Assembly (NCBI GenBank): GCA_903865885.1
Contig: CAIPLJ010000029.1
Coordinates: 1 to 23,101 of the forward strand
Direction of reading: 5' to 3'
Length of the DNA: 23,101 bases
Source: an uncultured Actinomycetes bacterium
GTDB taxonomy: Bacteria > Actinomycetota > Actinomycetes > Nanopelagicales > Nanopelagicaceae
Shown: one piece after another, positions 7,830 to 15,358 of the stretch
How the letters are laid out: every line of letters begins with the position of its first letter
How positions within the stretch are numbered: the first letter of the stretch is position 1
Translations under genes and position numbers: made by a program
The notes under the pieces: model-generated
Databases searched by the model: none
What the model was told of the DNA's origin: nothing
Seen by the model: the letters and a program-made list of their open reading frames with translations, nothing else

Positions 7830-7835
7830 ATGGTC

Positions 7836-9194
7836 ATGACTCAGCCTCCAGCAAACTCAGCACGCGGCAAAGAGGTCTTTGACCTAGACCGCGCACATGT
7901 ATTCCACTCTTGGTCTGCGCAATCACAGATTGCACCTCTTCCTGTCGCCGGAGGAGAAGGAAGTTACTTCTGGGATTTTGATGGAAAGAAGTATTTAGAC
8001 TTTTCATGTCAGTTGGTCTTTACCAATATTGGGTTCCAACATCCCAAAGTTGTGAAGGCGATTCAGGAGCAAGCAGCTCTTATTACGGCAGTTGCGCCAC
8101 AACACGCTAATGAGGCCCGAGGCGAGGCAGCGAAGCGAATCACCGCGCGTGCTGGTGCACATCACAATAAAGTTTTCTTCACCAATGGTGGAGCAGATGC
8201 TGTCGAAAATGCAATTCGTATGGTGCGACTTCATACCAATCGCCACAAAGTTCTCTCGTTCTACCGCAGTTATCACGGAAATACAGGAGCTGCGATTACG
8301 TCCACTGGCGATCCGCGTCGTTGGCCAAATGAATTCGCTTACGGTCATGTTCACTTCTTTGGACCGTATCTTTACCGCTCAGCATTCTGGGCCAAGAGCG
8401 AGGAAGAAGAATGCAAGCGCGCTCTAGAACACCTTGAGCAGGTCATCATCTTTGAAGGTCCAGCAACGATTGCTGCAATCCTTATCGAATCAGTTGTAGG
8501 AACAGCTGGAGTTCTGATTCCACCTGTCGGTTACCTTGAGGGAGTAAGAGCTCTATGCGATAAGTACGGAATCAAATGGATTGCCGATGAAGTCATGTCT
8601 GGTTTTGGACGAACAGGTAAGTGGTTTGCCTATCAACATAGCAAGGCAGAGCCAGATCTGATTGTCTTCGCGAAAGGCGTCAACAGTGGATACGTTCCAC
8701 TAGGTGGCGTCATTATCAGTGACGAAATCGCCGCAACATTTAACGATCGCGTTTTCCCTGGCGGTCTTACCTATAGCGGACACCCACTTGCCACGGCCGC
8801 AGCTGTTGCAACTCTCGATGTCATGGCTGAAGAGAAGATGGTTGAGAACGCAGCCCAGATCGGCGAGAACGTTATCAAGCCTCTTATTCACGAACTCATG
8901 GCAAAACATAAGGTGATTGGTGAAGTGCGAGGCAAGGGAGTCTTCTGGGCTCTAGACCTTGTGACTGATCGCGCCACACGTGCACCACTTGCTCCTTATG
9001 GCACATCAAGTCCTGCAATGAATGAGTTAGTTGCTGCATGCAAGAAACTTGGGCTTATGCCATTTAACAATTACAACAGAATGCATATCTGTCCACCGTG
9101 CAATGTATCTGAGGCTGAAATCCGTGAAGGATTTGCGATCTTAGATCAAGCGTTTGCATCGATTGCCCACCACTACACCGGAAGCGATAAGTAA
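7836..9194 (+). CDS. Class III PLP aminotransferase (omega-amino acid:pyruvate type)
   Basis: It moves an amino group from an omega-amino acid or amine to a keto acid. In the longer 454-residue reading from the ATG at 7830, the PLP lysine is Lys282 (VFAKGVNSGYVPLGGV), the ring aspartate is Asp253 (WIADEVMSGFGRTGKW), and the phosphate loop is FTNGGADAVENAIR (117-130). I prefer the second ATG at 7836 (452 residues) because a TTAGAT hexamer lies 6 bases before it. The next gene, 6 bases downstream, is a CoA-acylating semialdehyde dehydrogenase, so the product is probably malonate semialdehyde (from beta-alanine) or methylmalonate semialdehyde (from 3-aminoisobutyrate). Taurine-pyruvate transaminases are close relatives and cannot be excluded. 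Confidence 0.85.
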   Translation: MTQPPANSARGKEVFDLDRAHVFHSWSAQSQIAPLPVAGGEGSYFWDFDGKKYLDFSCQLVFTNIGFQHPKVVKAIQEQAALITAVAPQHANEARGEAAKRITARAGAHHNKVFFTNGGADAVENAIRMVRLHTNRHKVLSFYRSYHGNTGAAITSTGDPRRWPNEFAYGHVHFFGPYLYRSAFWAKSEEEECKRALEHLEQVIIFEGPATIAAILIESVVGTAGVLIPPVGYLEGVRALCDKYGIKWIADEVMSGFGRTGKWFAYQHSKAEPDLIVFAKGVNSGYVPLGGVIISDEIAATFNDRVFPGGLTYSGHPLATAAAVATLDVMAEEKMVENAAQIGENVIKPLIHELMAKHKVIGEVRGKGVFWALDLVTDRATRAPLAPYGTSSPAMNELVAACKKLGLMPFNNYNRMHICPPCNVSEAEIREGFAILDQAFASIAHHYTGSDK

Positions 9195-9200
9195 TTAGAC

Positions 9201-10691
9201 GTGACTACAACAATTAACCATTACATCAATGGCGCCCAATACTCGAAGGCATCCGATCGCTCGGGGGAAATCTTTAATCCTGCAACCGGTGAGGTAACTG
9301 CGCACGTAGCTTTTGCAACTCCTGCAGTTCTCGATGAAGCCGTCGCATCTGCTGCAAAGGCTGGCGCCGAATGGGGAAAGACATCCCTCACCAAGCGAGT
9401 TCAGGTCCTCTTTGCATTTCGCGAGATCCTCAATGCTCGTAAGGAAGAGGTTGCAGCTCTGATTACAGCCGAACACGGCAAAGTTCTCAGCGATGCACTT
9501 GGCGAAGTAACCCGCGGGTTAGAAGTTGTTGAATTTGCTTGCGGATTACCTCATCTACTCAAAGGTGGCTATTCCGAAGGTGTATCCAATGGAATCGACG
9601 TATATTCAATTCGTCAGCCACTTGGTGTTGTAGGAATCATCTCTCCCTTTAACTTTCCAGCGATGGTTCCGATGTGGTTCTTCCCTGTTGCAATCGCTGC
9701 AGGAAATGCTGTCATTATCAAACCATCAGAGAAAGACCCGTCAGCATCGATGCTCATTGCGCACATGTGGAAGCAGGCAGGATTACCAGATGGCGTATTT
9801 AACGTCGTTCACGGTGACAAAGTTGTCGTGGATGCGATGCTCGCACACCCTGGTATCGCATCTATCTCATTTGTAGGTTCGACTCCAATTGCTCGATACA
9901 TCTACGAGAGCGCAACGAAGAATGGTAAGCGAGTACAAGCACTCGGTGGAGCTAAGAACCATATGCTCGTGCTACCTGATGCAGATCTAGAACTTGCAGC
10001 CGATGCCGCAGTCAATGCCGGCTTTGGTTCTGCGGGCGAGCGTTGCATGGCAATCTCAGTATTGGTTGCAGTAGAACCTGTCGCAGATGCAATCATTGCA
10101 AAAATTACCGAGCGCATGCTCAAGCTCAGCACAGGCGATGGAACCAAGGGCTCAGATATGGGACCACTTGTTACCCGCGTACATCGCGACAAAGTTGCAA
10201 GTTATGTTGAAGCTGGCATCAAAGAGGGGGCAACTGTCGTCGTTGATGGACGCAACCCACAAGTAAATGGCGCAGCCAATGGATTCTGGCTTGGGCCAAC
10301 ACTGTTCGACAATGTTAAACCCACGATGAGTATCTACACCGATGAGATTTTCGGACCAGTTCTGAGCGTTGTTCGTGTGAAGTCCTACGAAGAGGGCGTC
10401 AATCTTATTAATAGCCATATCTATGGAAATGGAACTGCCATCTTCACAAACGATGGGGGAGCAGCTCGACGTTTCCAGAATGAGATTCAGGTAGGAATGA
10501 TTGGAATCAATGTGCCGATCCCTGTACCTGCTGCCTACTACTCATTCGGCGGTTGGAAATCATCACTCTTTGGCGACACACATGCTCACGGCAGTGAAGG
10601 ATTCCACTTCTTTACTCGCGGAAAAGTTGTTACCAGTCGCTGGCTTGATCCAAGCCATGGCGGAATTAACTTAGGCTTCCCTCAGAACTAG
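9201..10691 (+). CDS. mmsA: CoA-acylating methylmalonate/malonate semialdehyde dehydrogenase
   Basis: This aldehyde-dehydrogenase-family enzyme oxidises methylmalonate or malonate semialdehyde with NAD+ and CoA, releasing CO2 and propionyl- or acetyl-CoA. The 496-residue protein has the catalytic Cys282 (GSAGERCMAIS). It also has the subfamily signature GGAKNHMLVLPD (249-260), where Asn253 replaces the general-base Glu of hydrolytic ALDHs, as expected for a CoA-dependent member. PFNFPAMVPMWFFP (149-162) and the C-terminal GGWKSSLFGD are further hallmarks. It starts with GTG, 6 bases after the aminotransferase stop, without a clear ribosome-binding site. Translation is probably coupled and the two act in sequence. 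It ends 24 bases from the convergent qcrB stop. Confidence 0.93.
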   Translation: MTTTINHYINGAQYSKASDRSGEIFNPATGEVTAHVAFATPAVLDEAVASAAKAGAEWGKTSLTKRVQVLFAFREILNARKEEVAALITAEHGKVLSDALGEVTRGLEVVEFACGLPHLLKGGYSEGVSNGIDVYSIRQPLGVVGIISPFNFPAMVPMWFFPVAIAAGNAVIIKPSEKDPSASMLIAHMWKQAGLPDGVFNVVHGDKVVVDAMLAHPGIASISFVGSTPIARYIYESATKNGKRVQALGGAKNHMLVLPDADLELAADAAVNAGFGSAGERCMAISVLVAVEPVADAIIAKITERMLKLSTGDGTKGSDMGPLVTRVHRDKVASYVEAGIKEGATVVVDGRNPQVNGAANGFWLGPTLFDNVKPTMSIYTDEIFGPVLSVVRVKSYEEGVNLINSHIYGNGTAIFTNDGGAARRFQNEIQVGMIGINVPIPVPAAYYSFGGWKSSLFGDTHAHGSEGFHFFTRGKVVTSRWLDPSHGGINLGFPQN

Positions 10692-10736
10692 AGAGTTGCT
10701 AGAAGTAAAGAAGAACTAGTGATGTCCCTCTAGTTC
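10685..10736. repeat. Inverted repeat spanning the convergent mmsA/qcrB 3' ends
   Basis: GAACTAGAG (10685-10693) pairs with CTCTAGTTC (10728-10736), with 34 bases between. A third GAACTAG copy lies at 10713-10719. The arms overlap the ends of both genes. With a long loop and no U-tract it is a poor intrinsic terminator. It may form a weak bidirectional stop or be chance. Confidence 0.3.
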
Positions 10737-12305
10737 GCGACGTTCGGTCTCAGTTGCTTTAGAAACTGCAACAGCTGTTGCACGTGAGATTCGATTACGC
10801 AGTTTATTCTTCAGCGCACCAGGGCGACGTACACCTGCGCTATCTGCTAAAGGAAGCTCAAGTGGTGCAATCTGTTCGTGAGATGTCAATGTCCATGCCT
10901 TTTCGGCCGAGATAGGTTCATGAATTTCAGTGAACTCACCATTAGGCATGCGTACCAGGCGACCAGTTTCGCGACCATGTAATACAAGATCGCGATCTGC
11001 GCGCTGTAGCGAGAGACAAAGTCGCTTGGTTATTACGAATGCAATCGGAGGGAGAACTACGATGCCAATTCGCGAGAACCACATCATCTGATTGATAGTC
11101 AGATGGAAAGTTGTAGCGATGATGTCATTACCACCGTTGAGGAGAGCAACCACGGTGAAAGTCAGTGCCATTACACCAATCGCTGTGCGGTTCGGAGTAT
11201 TGCGAGGACGATCAAGAAGATGATGCTCGCGCTTATCGCCCGTTGCCCAGCTCTCGATAAATGGATAGAGAGCAAGTCCTGTAAACATAATGCCAGGCAA
11301 TATCAGCCCCGGAATCAGGATGTTCCAGGAGATTGTGTGGCCAAATGCGTGAGTTTCAAGAGGTGGCGACATACGGACTAGACCATCGAGCCAACCCATA
11401 TACCAATCGGGTTGCGAACCGGCAGATATTTGTCCAGGTGTATACGGACCGTATAACCAAATTGGGTTGATGGATGCGACTGCGCCCAAAAATGCAGTAA
11501 CACCGAAGACGATGAAGAAGAATCCACCAGCTTTAGCCATGTAGACAGGCATCAATGGATAGCCGACAACATTCTTTTCTGTGCGACCAGGACCTGGGAA
11601 CTGTGTGTGCTTCTGGTACCAGACCAACATTAAGTGGACGGTGATAAGCGCCAGGAATATTCCGGGCAGAAGAAGAACGTGAACAGTGTAGATGCGCGGA
11701 ATAAATGCCTCGCCCGGAAACGTCCCACCAAATGCAAAGAATGCAATGTAAGAACCCACAAGTGGCAGCGCTTGAATAATTGCTTCGGCGATACGAATAC
11801 CGGTACCTGAGAGAAGATCGTCTGGAAGTGAGTAGCCAAGGAAGCCCTCAACGATTCCGAGAGTAAGAAGCCCTACACCGATAATCCAGTTAAATTCGCG
11901 TGGTTTACGGAATGCTCCAGTGAAGTAGACGCGGAGCAAGTGCACAACGATTCCCACCATAAAGATAAGCGCTGCCCAGTGGTGGATCTGACGCATCAAG
12001 AGACCGCCACGTACCTCAAAAGAAATGTGGAGAGTCGATGCGTACGCGGCAGACATCTTCAAACCTGAAAGAGGTTGGTATCCACCATCGTAGATAACTT
12101 CACGTTGCGAAGGATCGAACCAGAATGTGAGGAATGTTCCTGAAAGTAAAAGAATAATGAATGAGTACAGGCATATTTCGCCAAGTAGGAATGACCAGTG
12201 ATCAGGGAAGACTTTTGTGAGGTTCTTCTTCATCCACTTTGCTGCGCCTGTGCGATCATCTACATATCCCGCAACGTTACCGGCGATTCTTTCGCGTGCT
12301 GTCAT
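10716..12305 (-). CDS. qcrB: Menaquinol-cytochrome c reductase cytochrome b subunit
   Basis: Cytochrome b of the bc1 complex carries the two b haems and the quinone sites. The 529-residue protein has the haem ligand pairs His108/His122 and His209/His224; the 15-residue spacing of the second pair is the b6f-like spacing. The Qo-site loop reads PDWY (299-302) rather than PEWY, and such PD-type variants are known in actinobacteria. The long polar C-terminal tail (about 435-529) is typical of the phylum. The start overlaps the qcrA stop (ATGA, 12302-12305), with GGGAG about 8 bases upstream as a ribosome-binding site. It is the last gene of ctaE-qcrC-qcrA-qcrB and is convergent with mmsA. Confidence 0.97.
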   Translation of the reverse strand: MTARERIAGNVAGYVDDRTGAAKWMKKNLTKVFPDHWSFLLGEICLYSFIILLLSGTFLTFWFDPSQREVIYDGGYQPLSGLKMSAAYASTLHISFEVRGGLLMRQIHHWAALIFMVGIVVHLLRVYFTGAFRKPREFNWIIGVGLLTLGIVEGFLGYSLPDDLLSGTGIRIAEAIIQALPLVGSYIAFFAFGGTFPGEAFIPRIYTVHVLLLPGIFLALITVHLMLVWYQKHTQFPGPGRTEKNVVGYPLMPVYMAKAGGFFFIVFGVTAFLGAVASINPIWLYGPYTPGQISAGSQPDWYMGWLDGLVRMSPPLETHAFGHTISWNILIPGLILPGIMFTGLALYPFIESWATGDKREHHLLDRPRNTPNRTAIGVMALTFTVVALLNGGNDIIATTFHLTINQMMWFSRIGIVVLPPIAFVITKRLCLSLQRADRDLVLHGRETGRLVRMPNGEFTEIHEPISAEKAWTLTSHEQIAPLELPLADSAGVRRPGALKNKLRNRISRATAVAVSKATETERRELEGHH

Positions 12306-13294
12306 GATGAGCGCTCCCAGAAACTAGGTCCAATTGGTTCGGTAAATGGTTGTTGTGCGACGAGATATCCATCTGCATCGATGGTGATTGCCAATTGTGG
12401 CAGAGGTCGCGCAGCAGGACCGAAGATAACTTTGGCAGCACGCGTCACATCGAATGTTGATTGGTGACATGGGCATAGGAGATGCTTTGTCTGTTGTTCG
12501 TACAAGGCAACAGCGCATCCCATGTGAGAACAAATCTTGGAAAAGGCGATGATTCCTTCGTGAGTCCACGAGAGTCGTTCAGCAGTTAGGTTAAATTCTT
12601 CAGGGCGAAGACGGATCAATAGCACTGCATCTTTACCAATGTTATTCAGTGTGCGTTCTTCGCCAGGTGCTAGTTGCGGAAGTGTTTGAGCAACAGCTCC
12701 AATCTCCAAATCTTCTGGACGAATTGGACGATCGCCAGGATCTGTGACCAATCGTGTTCCAGCCTTCCAGGAAGTCTTTTGCAAATTATCTTTTGGAAGC
12801 GGGCCCAAGTCACGCAGCAACAGCAGGGGAGTAAGACCAGATAAACCGAGTGCGACACCGAGTGAACGCTTGATTAGTGGGCGACGACCAAGGCCAGCAG
12901 ATGCGGCACCACTTTTTACAGTCTTTACAAATTCAGCGCGGTCTTCATCATCGGATCTAAATTCATGACGCTGCGCGATTACTTCTTCATCGGGCATCAA
13001 AGTCTTAGCCCAGTGAATAGCGCCAGCTCCGATACAGAAGAGAGCGACTGCCATTCCCATGCCAAGTCCAAGTTGTTGCGTATTGGTATTGCCAAGAACC
13101 GGAATGAAGATGAATTTATCGCTCTTAACAAATATGTAAGAGTAAATAAGTAGAAGTGTTCCTACTGCCGATAATCCAAAGAGGATTGCGACTTGACGCT
13201 CTGCGCGTTGGGCTGCAATTGGATCTGTGTCAGCTTGGCGATGTTGGTGTGCAGGTAACCCAGGGTCTCTTATTGGTTCAATCTCATTTGACAT
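12302..13294 (-). CDS. qcrA: Rieske iron-sulfur subunit of the bc1 complex
   Basis: It carries the [2Fe-2S] cluster that moves electrons from menaquinol to cytochrome c1. The 330-residue protein has two N-terminal helices (about 34-56 and 72-97) and a third (about 143-160) preceded by the twin-arginine pair Arg137-Arg138 (GLGRRPLIKRS). In studied actinobacteria this arrangement puts the first helices through Sec and the cluster domain through Tat. Cluster ligands are Cys255 and His257 (CSHMGC, with Cys260) and Cys274 and His277 (CPCHQST, with Cys276); the two extra cysteines form the stabilising disulfide. It starts 3 bases after the qcrC stop and overlaps qcrB by 4 bases. Confidence 0.97.
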   Translation of the reverse strand: MSNEIEPIRDPGLPAHQHRQADTDPIAAQRAERQVAILFGLSAVGTLLLIYSYIFVKSDKFIFIPVLGNTNTQQLGLGMGMAVALFCIGAGAIHWAKTLMPDEEVIAQRHEFRSDDEDRAEFVKTVKSGAASAGLGRRPLIKRSLGVALGLSGLTPLLLLRDLGPLPKDNLQKTSWKAGTRLVTDPGDRPIRPEDLEIGAVAQTLPQLAPGEERTLNNIGKDAVLLIRLRPEEFNLTAERLSWTHEGIIAFSKICSHMGCAVALYEQQTKHLLCPCHQSTFDVTRAAKVIFGPAARPLPQLAITIDADGYLVAQQPFTEPIGPSFWERSS

Positions 13295-13297
13295 GGG

Positions 13298-14089
13298 TTA
13301 TCTCGCCTTCATCGCTAGCCAGACTGCAACGCCAATGAGCAGTCCGATTCCAAGTGTCCATACGAGTAAGCCCTCTGTTACTGGACCAACGCGACCAAGG
13401 GCGGTGCCACCAAGTTGTGGTTCTGCCTCCGTTGATTTAATCCATTTAATGATTGAAAGTTTCTCGGCTGGAGTAATTGTCTTATCACTAAAGACGGGCA
13501 TTGATTGAGGGCCAGTGATCATTGCTTCGTAGATCTGCTTTGGTTCAACGCCCATCAAAGTTGGTGCGTACTTGCCTTGAGTTAGTGCTCCACCTTGTGC
13601 TGCAAAGTTGTGGCACATCGCGCAGTTGGTTCGGAAAAGCTCGCCACCTTGAGCAACAGATCCGTCGCGTTCGTAATTGAGGACTGCATCGGTTGGAACA
13701 GCAGGGCCTGGTGCAAGGGATGCAACATATGTTGCAAGTGCATTGACTTGTTCAGGGTTATAAACAGGCTTTTTGCGCATGGCCTGCACACTCATATCAG
13801 CCATCGGCATACGTCCAGTACCTACTTGGAAATCTACATCGGCAGCTCCAACGCCAATAAGTGATGGAGCAATCTGTCCGCCTTCGGCATTGAGACCATG
13901 ACATGAAGAACAACCCTTGAGGAAAAGTTGCTTACCTTCATCGATAGTGGCTGAACGAGCAGCAACGGTAGTTGTATCGCTATTGACTGCACTCGCAACT
14001 TGGAAAGTAGTTCCGATGGTGAAGAGAGCAAAGATCAAAAGTATTGGTCCTGCTGCACGATGTCTGCGTAGACGCGAGAGACGCTTCAC
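13298..14089 (-). CDS. qcrC: Di-haem cytochrome c subunit of the bc1 complex
   Basis: This membrane-bound cytochrome cc carries two c-type haems and hands electrons directly to CuA of CtaC, which replaces a mobile cytochrome c. The 263-residue protein has an N-terminal signal/anchor helix (about 14-34), then CSSCH (60-64) and CAMCH (156-160) as haem-binding motifs. Met94 and Met197 are likely distal ligands (GRMPM, QSMPV). A C-terminal membrane helix lies at about 240-260. The start is GTG with the ribosome-binding site AAAGGA 5 bases upstream, unlike the leaderless genes nearby, which fits an internal operon position after ctaE. Confidence 0.97.
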   Translation of the reverse strand: MKRLSRLRRHRAAGPILLIFALFTIGTTFQVASAVNSDTTTVAARSATIDEGKQLFLKGCSSCHGLNAEGGQIAPSLIGVGAADVDFQVGTGRMPMADMSVQAMRKKPVYNPEQVNALATYVASLAPGPAVPTDAVLNYERDGSVAQGGELFRTNCAMCHNFAAQGGALTQGKYAPTLMGVEPKQIYEAMITGPQSMPVFSDKTITPAEKLSIIKWIKSTEAEPQLGGTALGRVGPVTEGLLVWTLGIGLLIGVAVWLAMKAR

Positions 14090-14094
14090 TGTAT

Positions 14095-14100
14095 TCCTTT
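14095..14100 (-). promoter_or_regulatory. Ribosome-binding site of qcrC
   Basis: AAAGGA on the minus strand lies 5 bases before the GTG at 14089. It is one of the few clear Shine-Dalgarno sequences in the window and settles the GTG start. Confidence 0.65.
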
Positions 14101-14115
14101 CAGTTGGAGTAGTAA

Positions 14116-14745
14116 TTATTTAATGAGATAAATGGCGGAGAAGAGAGCGATCCATACAACGTCAACGAAGTGCCAGTAGTACGAAACAACGATTGCTGTC
14201 GTGGCCTGGCCTTGTGTGAATCGACGAGCCTTCGATACACGAACCAACACAATCAGAAATGCAATGAGCCCACCTGTTACGTGTAGACCGTGGAAACCTG
14301 TCGCGATATAAAAGACAGAACCGTAAGCGGCAGATGAAAGTGTGAGTCCTTCAGTGACGAGGGATGCGTACTCATAAATTTGTCCCGCGATGAAGAAGCC
14401 ACCCATAAGAAAAGTCAGCGCAAACCATTCGCGCATTCCCCATGATTTAAAGTTAAATATTGAACCTGTACGACGCGCTTGGTAACGCTCTGCAGCAAAT
14501 ACTCCGAACTGACAAGTCACTGAAGATAAAACCAGAACAGTTGTATTGATTGCTGCGAAATGAACGTTGAGAATTCCCGTTGATTCGAGCCAGATTTTTG
14601 GACCTTGAACTGCACGAGTAGTGAAGTACATCGCGAAGAGCGCTGCGAAGAACATAAGTTCACTCGATAGCCAAACAATGGTTCCGACAGCGACCAAATT
14701 TGGGCGGGTTATCTTGTGGTGAGCGCTCACGCTGGTGCTTGTCAT
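14116..14745 (-). CDS. ctaE: Cytochrome c oxidase subunit III
   Basis: Subunit III stabilises the oxidase core. From the ATG at 14745 the protein has 209 residues, starts MTSTSVSAHHKITRPN, and has five predicted helices. RPNLVAVGTIVWLSSELMFF, the glutamate in MREWFALTF, FYIATGFHGLHVTGGLIAF and the terminal YYWHFVDVVWIALF are family hallmarks. The frame is open up to a GTG at 14838, but the extra 31 residues look unlike the family. The mycobacterial homologue, from memory, also begins a few residues before RPN. A second ATG at 14754 is possible. It leads the ctaE-qcrC-qcrA-qcrB operon, so its product joins the oxidase subunits encoded 8-10 kb away. Confidence 0.95.
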   Translation of the reverse strand: MTSTSVSAHHKITRPNLVAVGTIVWLSSELMFFAALFAMYFTTRAVQGPKIWLESTGILNVHFAAINTTVLVLSSVTCQFGVFAAERYQARRTGSIFNFKSWGMREWFALTFLMGGFFIAGQIYEYASLVTEGLTLSSAAYGSVFYIATGFHGLHVTGGLIAFLIVLVRVSKARRFTQGQATTAIVVSYYWHFVDVVWIALFSAIYLIK

Positions 14746-14752
14746 GGGTGGC

Positions 14753-14758
14753 ATTATT
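14753..14758 (-). promoter_or_regulatory. Weak candidate -10 element of ctaE-qcrCAB
   Basis: AATAAT on the minus strand ends 7 bases before the ATG at 14745. It resembles TATAAT apart from the first base. It would drive the operon as a leaderless message if the 14745 start is right. Confidence 0.35.
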
Positions 14759-14805
14759 CCCGAAAAGGGGCCCACTGACCTATTTAGGAGGGGTTCTAGC
14801 GGTTG

Positions 14806-14859
14806 GATTTGCTGCTCAAATGAGGTGAAAAGGGTCACGCAGATTTGCTCGATTTACTC
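14806..14859. promoter_or_regulatory. Repeat cluster in the ctaE/receiver-gene intergenic region
   Basis: This is the window's longest intergenic gap (14746-14897). It holds GATTTGCTC (14842-14850) directly followed by GATTTACTC (14851-14859), and a related GATTTGCT at 14806. The latter overlaps the inverted repeat ATTTG-5-CAAAT (14807-14821). Such spacing could be a regulator-binding region shared by the respiratory operon and the receiver-like gene. No known operator is recognised. Confidence 0.35.
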
Positions 14860-14884
14860 GTCTAGCTATGACTCGATGGGCGAT

Positions 14885-14890
14885 TAGACT
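14885..14890 (+). promoter_or_regulatory. -10 element of the receiver-like gene
   Basis: TAGACT ends 7 bases before the ATG at 14898. It favours this start over the in-frame ATG at 14868. Confidence 0.55.
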
Positions 14891-14897
14891 TCACGCT

Positions 14898-15341
14898 ATG
14901 ACACAGAACGAGGGGGCCCGAGAGCGCAAATACTCGATCGTCTTGTACTCAGATGATTCGTCAGTGCGAGATGCAGTTATTGGTGCACTAGGAAATCGAG
15001 TTGCCAGCGATATGGCCGAACATGTCATCCACCAATTTGCGACAGCTGCAGCCCTTCGACTCTTCGTTGATTCAAAGAAGCCTGAGAGTGAAAGCCCTAT
15101 TGACCTCTTCATCCTCGATGGCGAAGCAGTTCCTGAAGGCGGTCTAGGCATGGCGCGTCAGTTGAAAGATGAAGTTTTTCATTGCCCGCCAGTGATGGTG
15201 ATTACTGGTCGTAAGGAAGATGCGTGGCTTGCTGCATGGTCACGAGCTGAGGCAAATGTTCTACATCCCATCGACCCATTTACAATGGCGCACACTGTTG
15301 CAGATCTACTTCGATCCCACACTGTGGCAACTACCGCCTAA
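14898..15341 (+). CDS. Stand-alone receiver-like (CheY-fold) protein without output domain
   Basis: The 147-residue protein looks like a single response-regulator receiver domain. An acidic pair Asp19-Asp20 follows a hydrophobic strand (YSIVLYSDD). Asp74 sits at the phospho-acceptor place (IDLFILDGE), and Thr103 at the switch position (VMVITG). The conserved lysine of the K-P motif is His123 (VLHPIDPF), so canonical phosphorylation chemistry is doubtful. No DNA-binding domain or histidine kinase is present. The start at 14898 is chosen because TAGACT lies 7 bases upstream; the ATG at 14868 would add ten residues. It is divergent from ctaE and 17 bases before trpD. Function unknown; fold call by pattern only. 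Confidence 0.7.
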   Translation: MTQNEGARERKYSIVLYSDDSSVRDAVIGALGNRVASDMAEHVIHQFATAAALRLFVDSKKPESESPIDLFILDGEAVPEGGLGMARQLKDEVFHCPPVMVITGRKEDAWLAAWSRAEANVLHPIDPFTMAHTVADLLRSHTVATTA

Positions 15342-15348
15342 CGTCGCT

Positions 15349-15353
15349 AGGAA
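15349..15353 (+). promoter_or_regulatory. Ribosome-binding site of trpD
   Basis: AGGAA lies 5 bases before the ATG at 15359, so trpD is probably translated from a message that begins upstream with the receiver-like gene. Confidence 0.5.
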
Positions 15354-15358
15354 TTCCA

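Noticed and set aside
9945..9980. MmsA lacks the general-base glutamate of aldehyde dehydrogenases (Asn253).
   Set aside because: This is the defining feature of CoA-dependent methylmalonate semialdehyde dehydrogenases, not a defect.
10685..10736. Possible intrinsic terminator between mmsA and qcrB.
   Set aside because: The 9-base arms are separated by 34 bases and there is no U-tract, so I list it only as an inverted repeat.
11400..11411. QcrB has PDWY in place of the PEWY quinol-site motif.
   Set aside because: PD-type variants of this motif are usual in actinobacterial cytochrome b.
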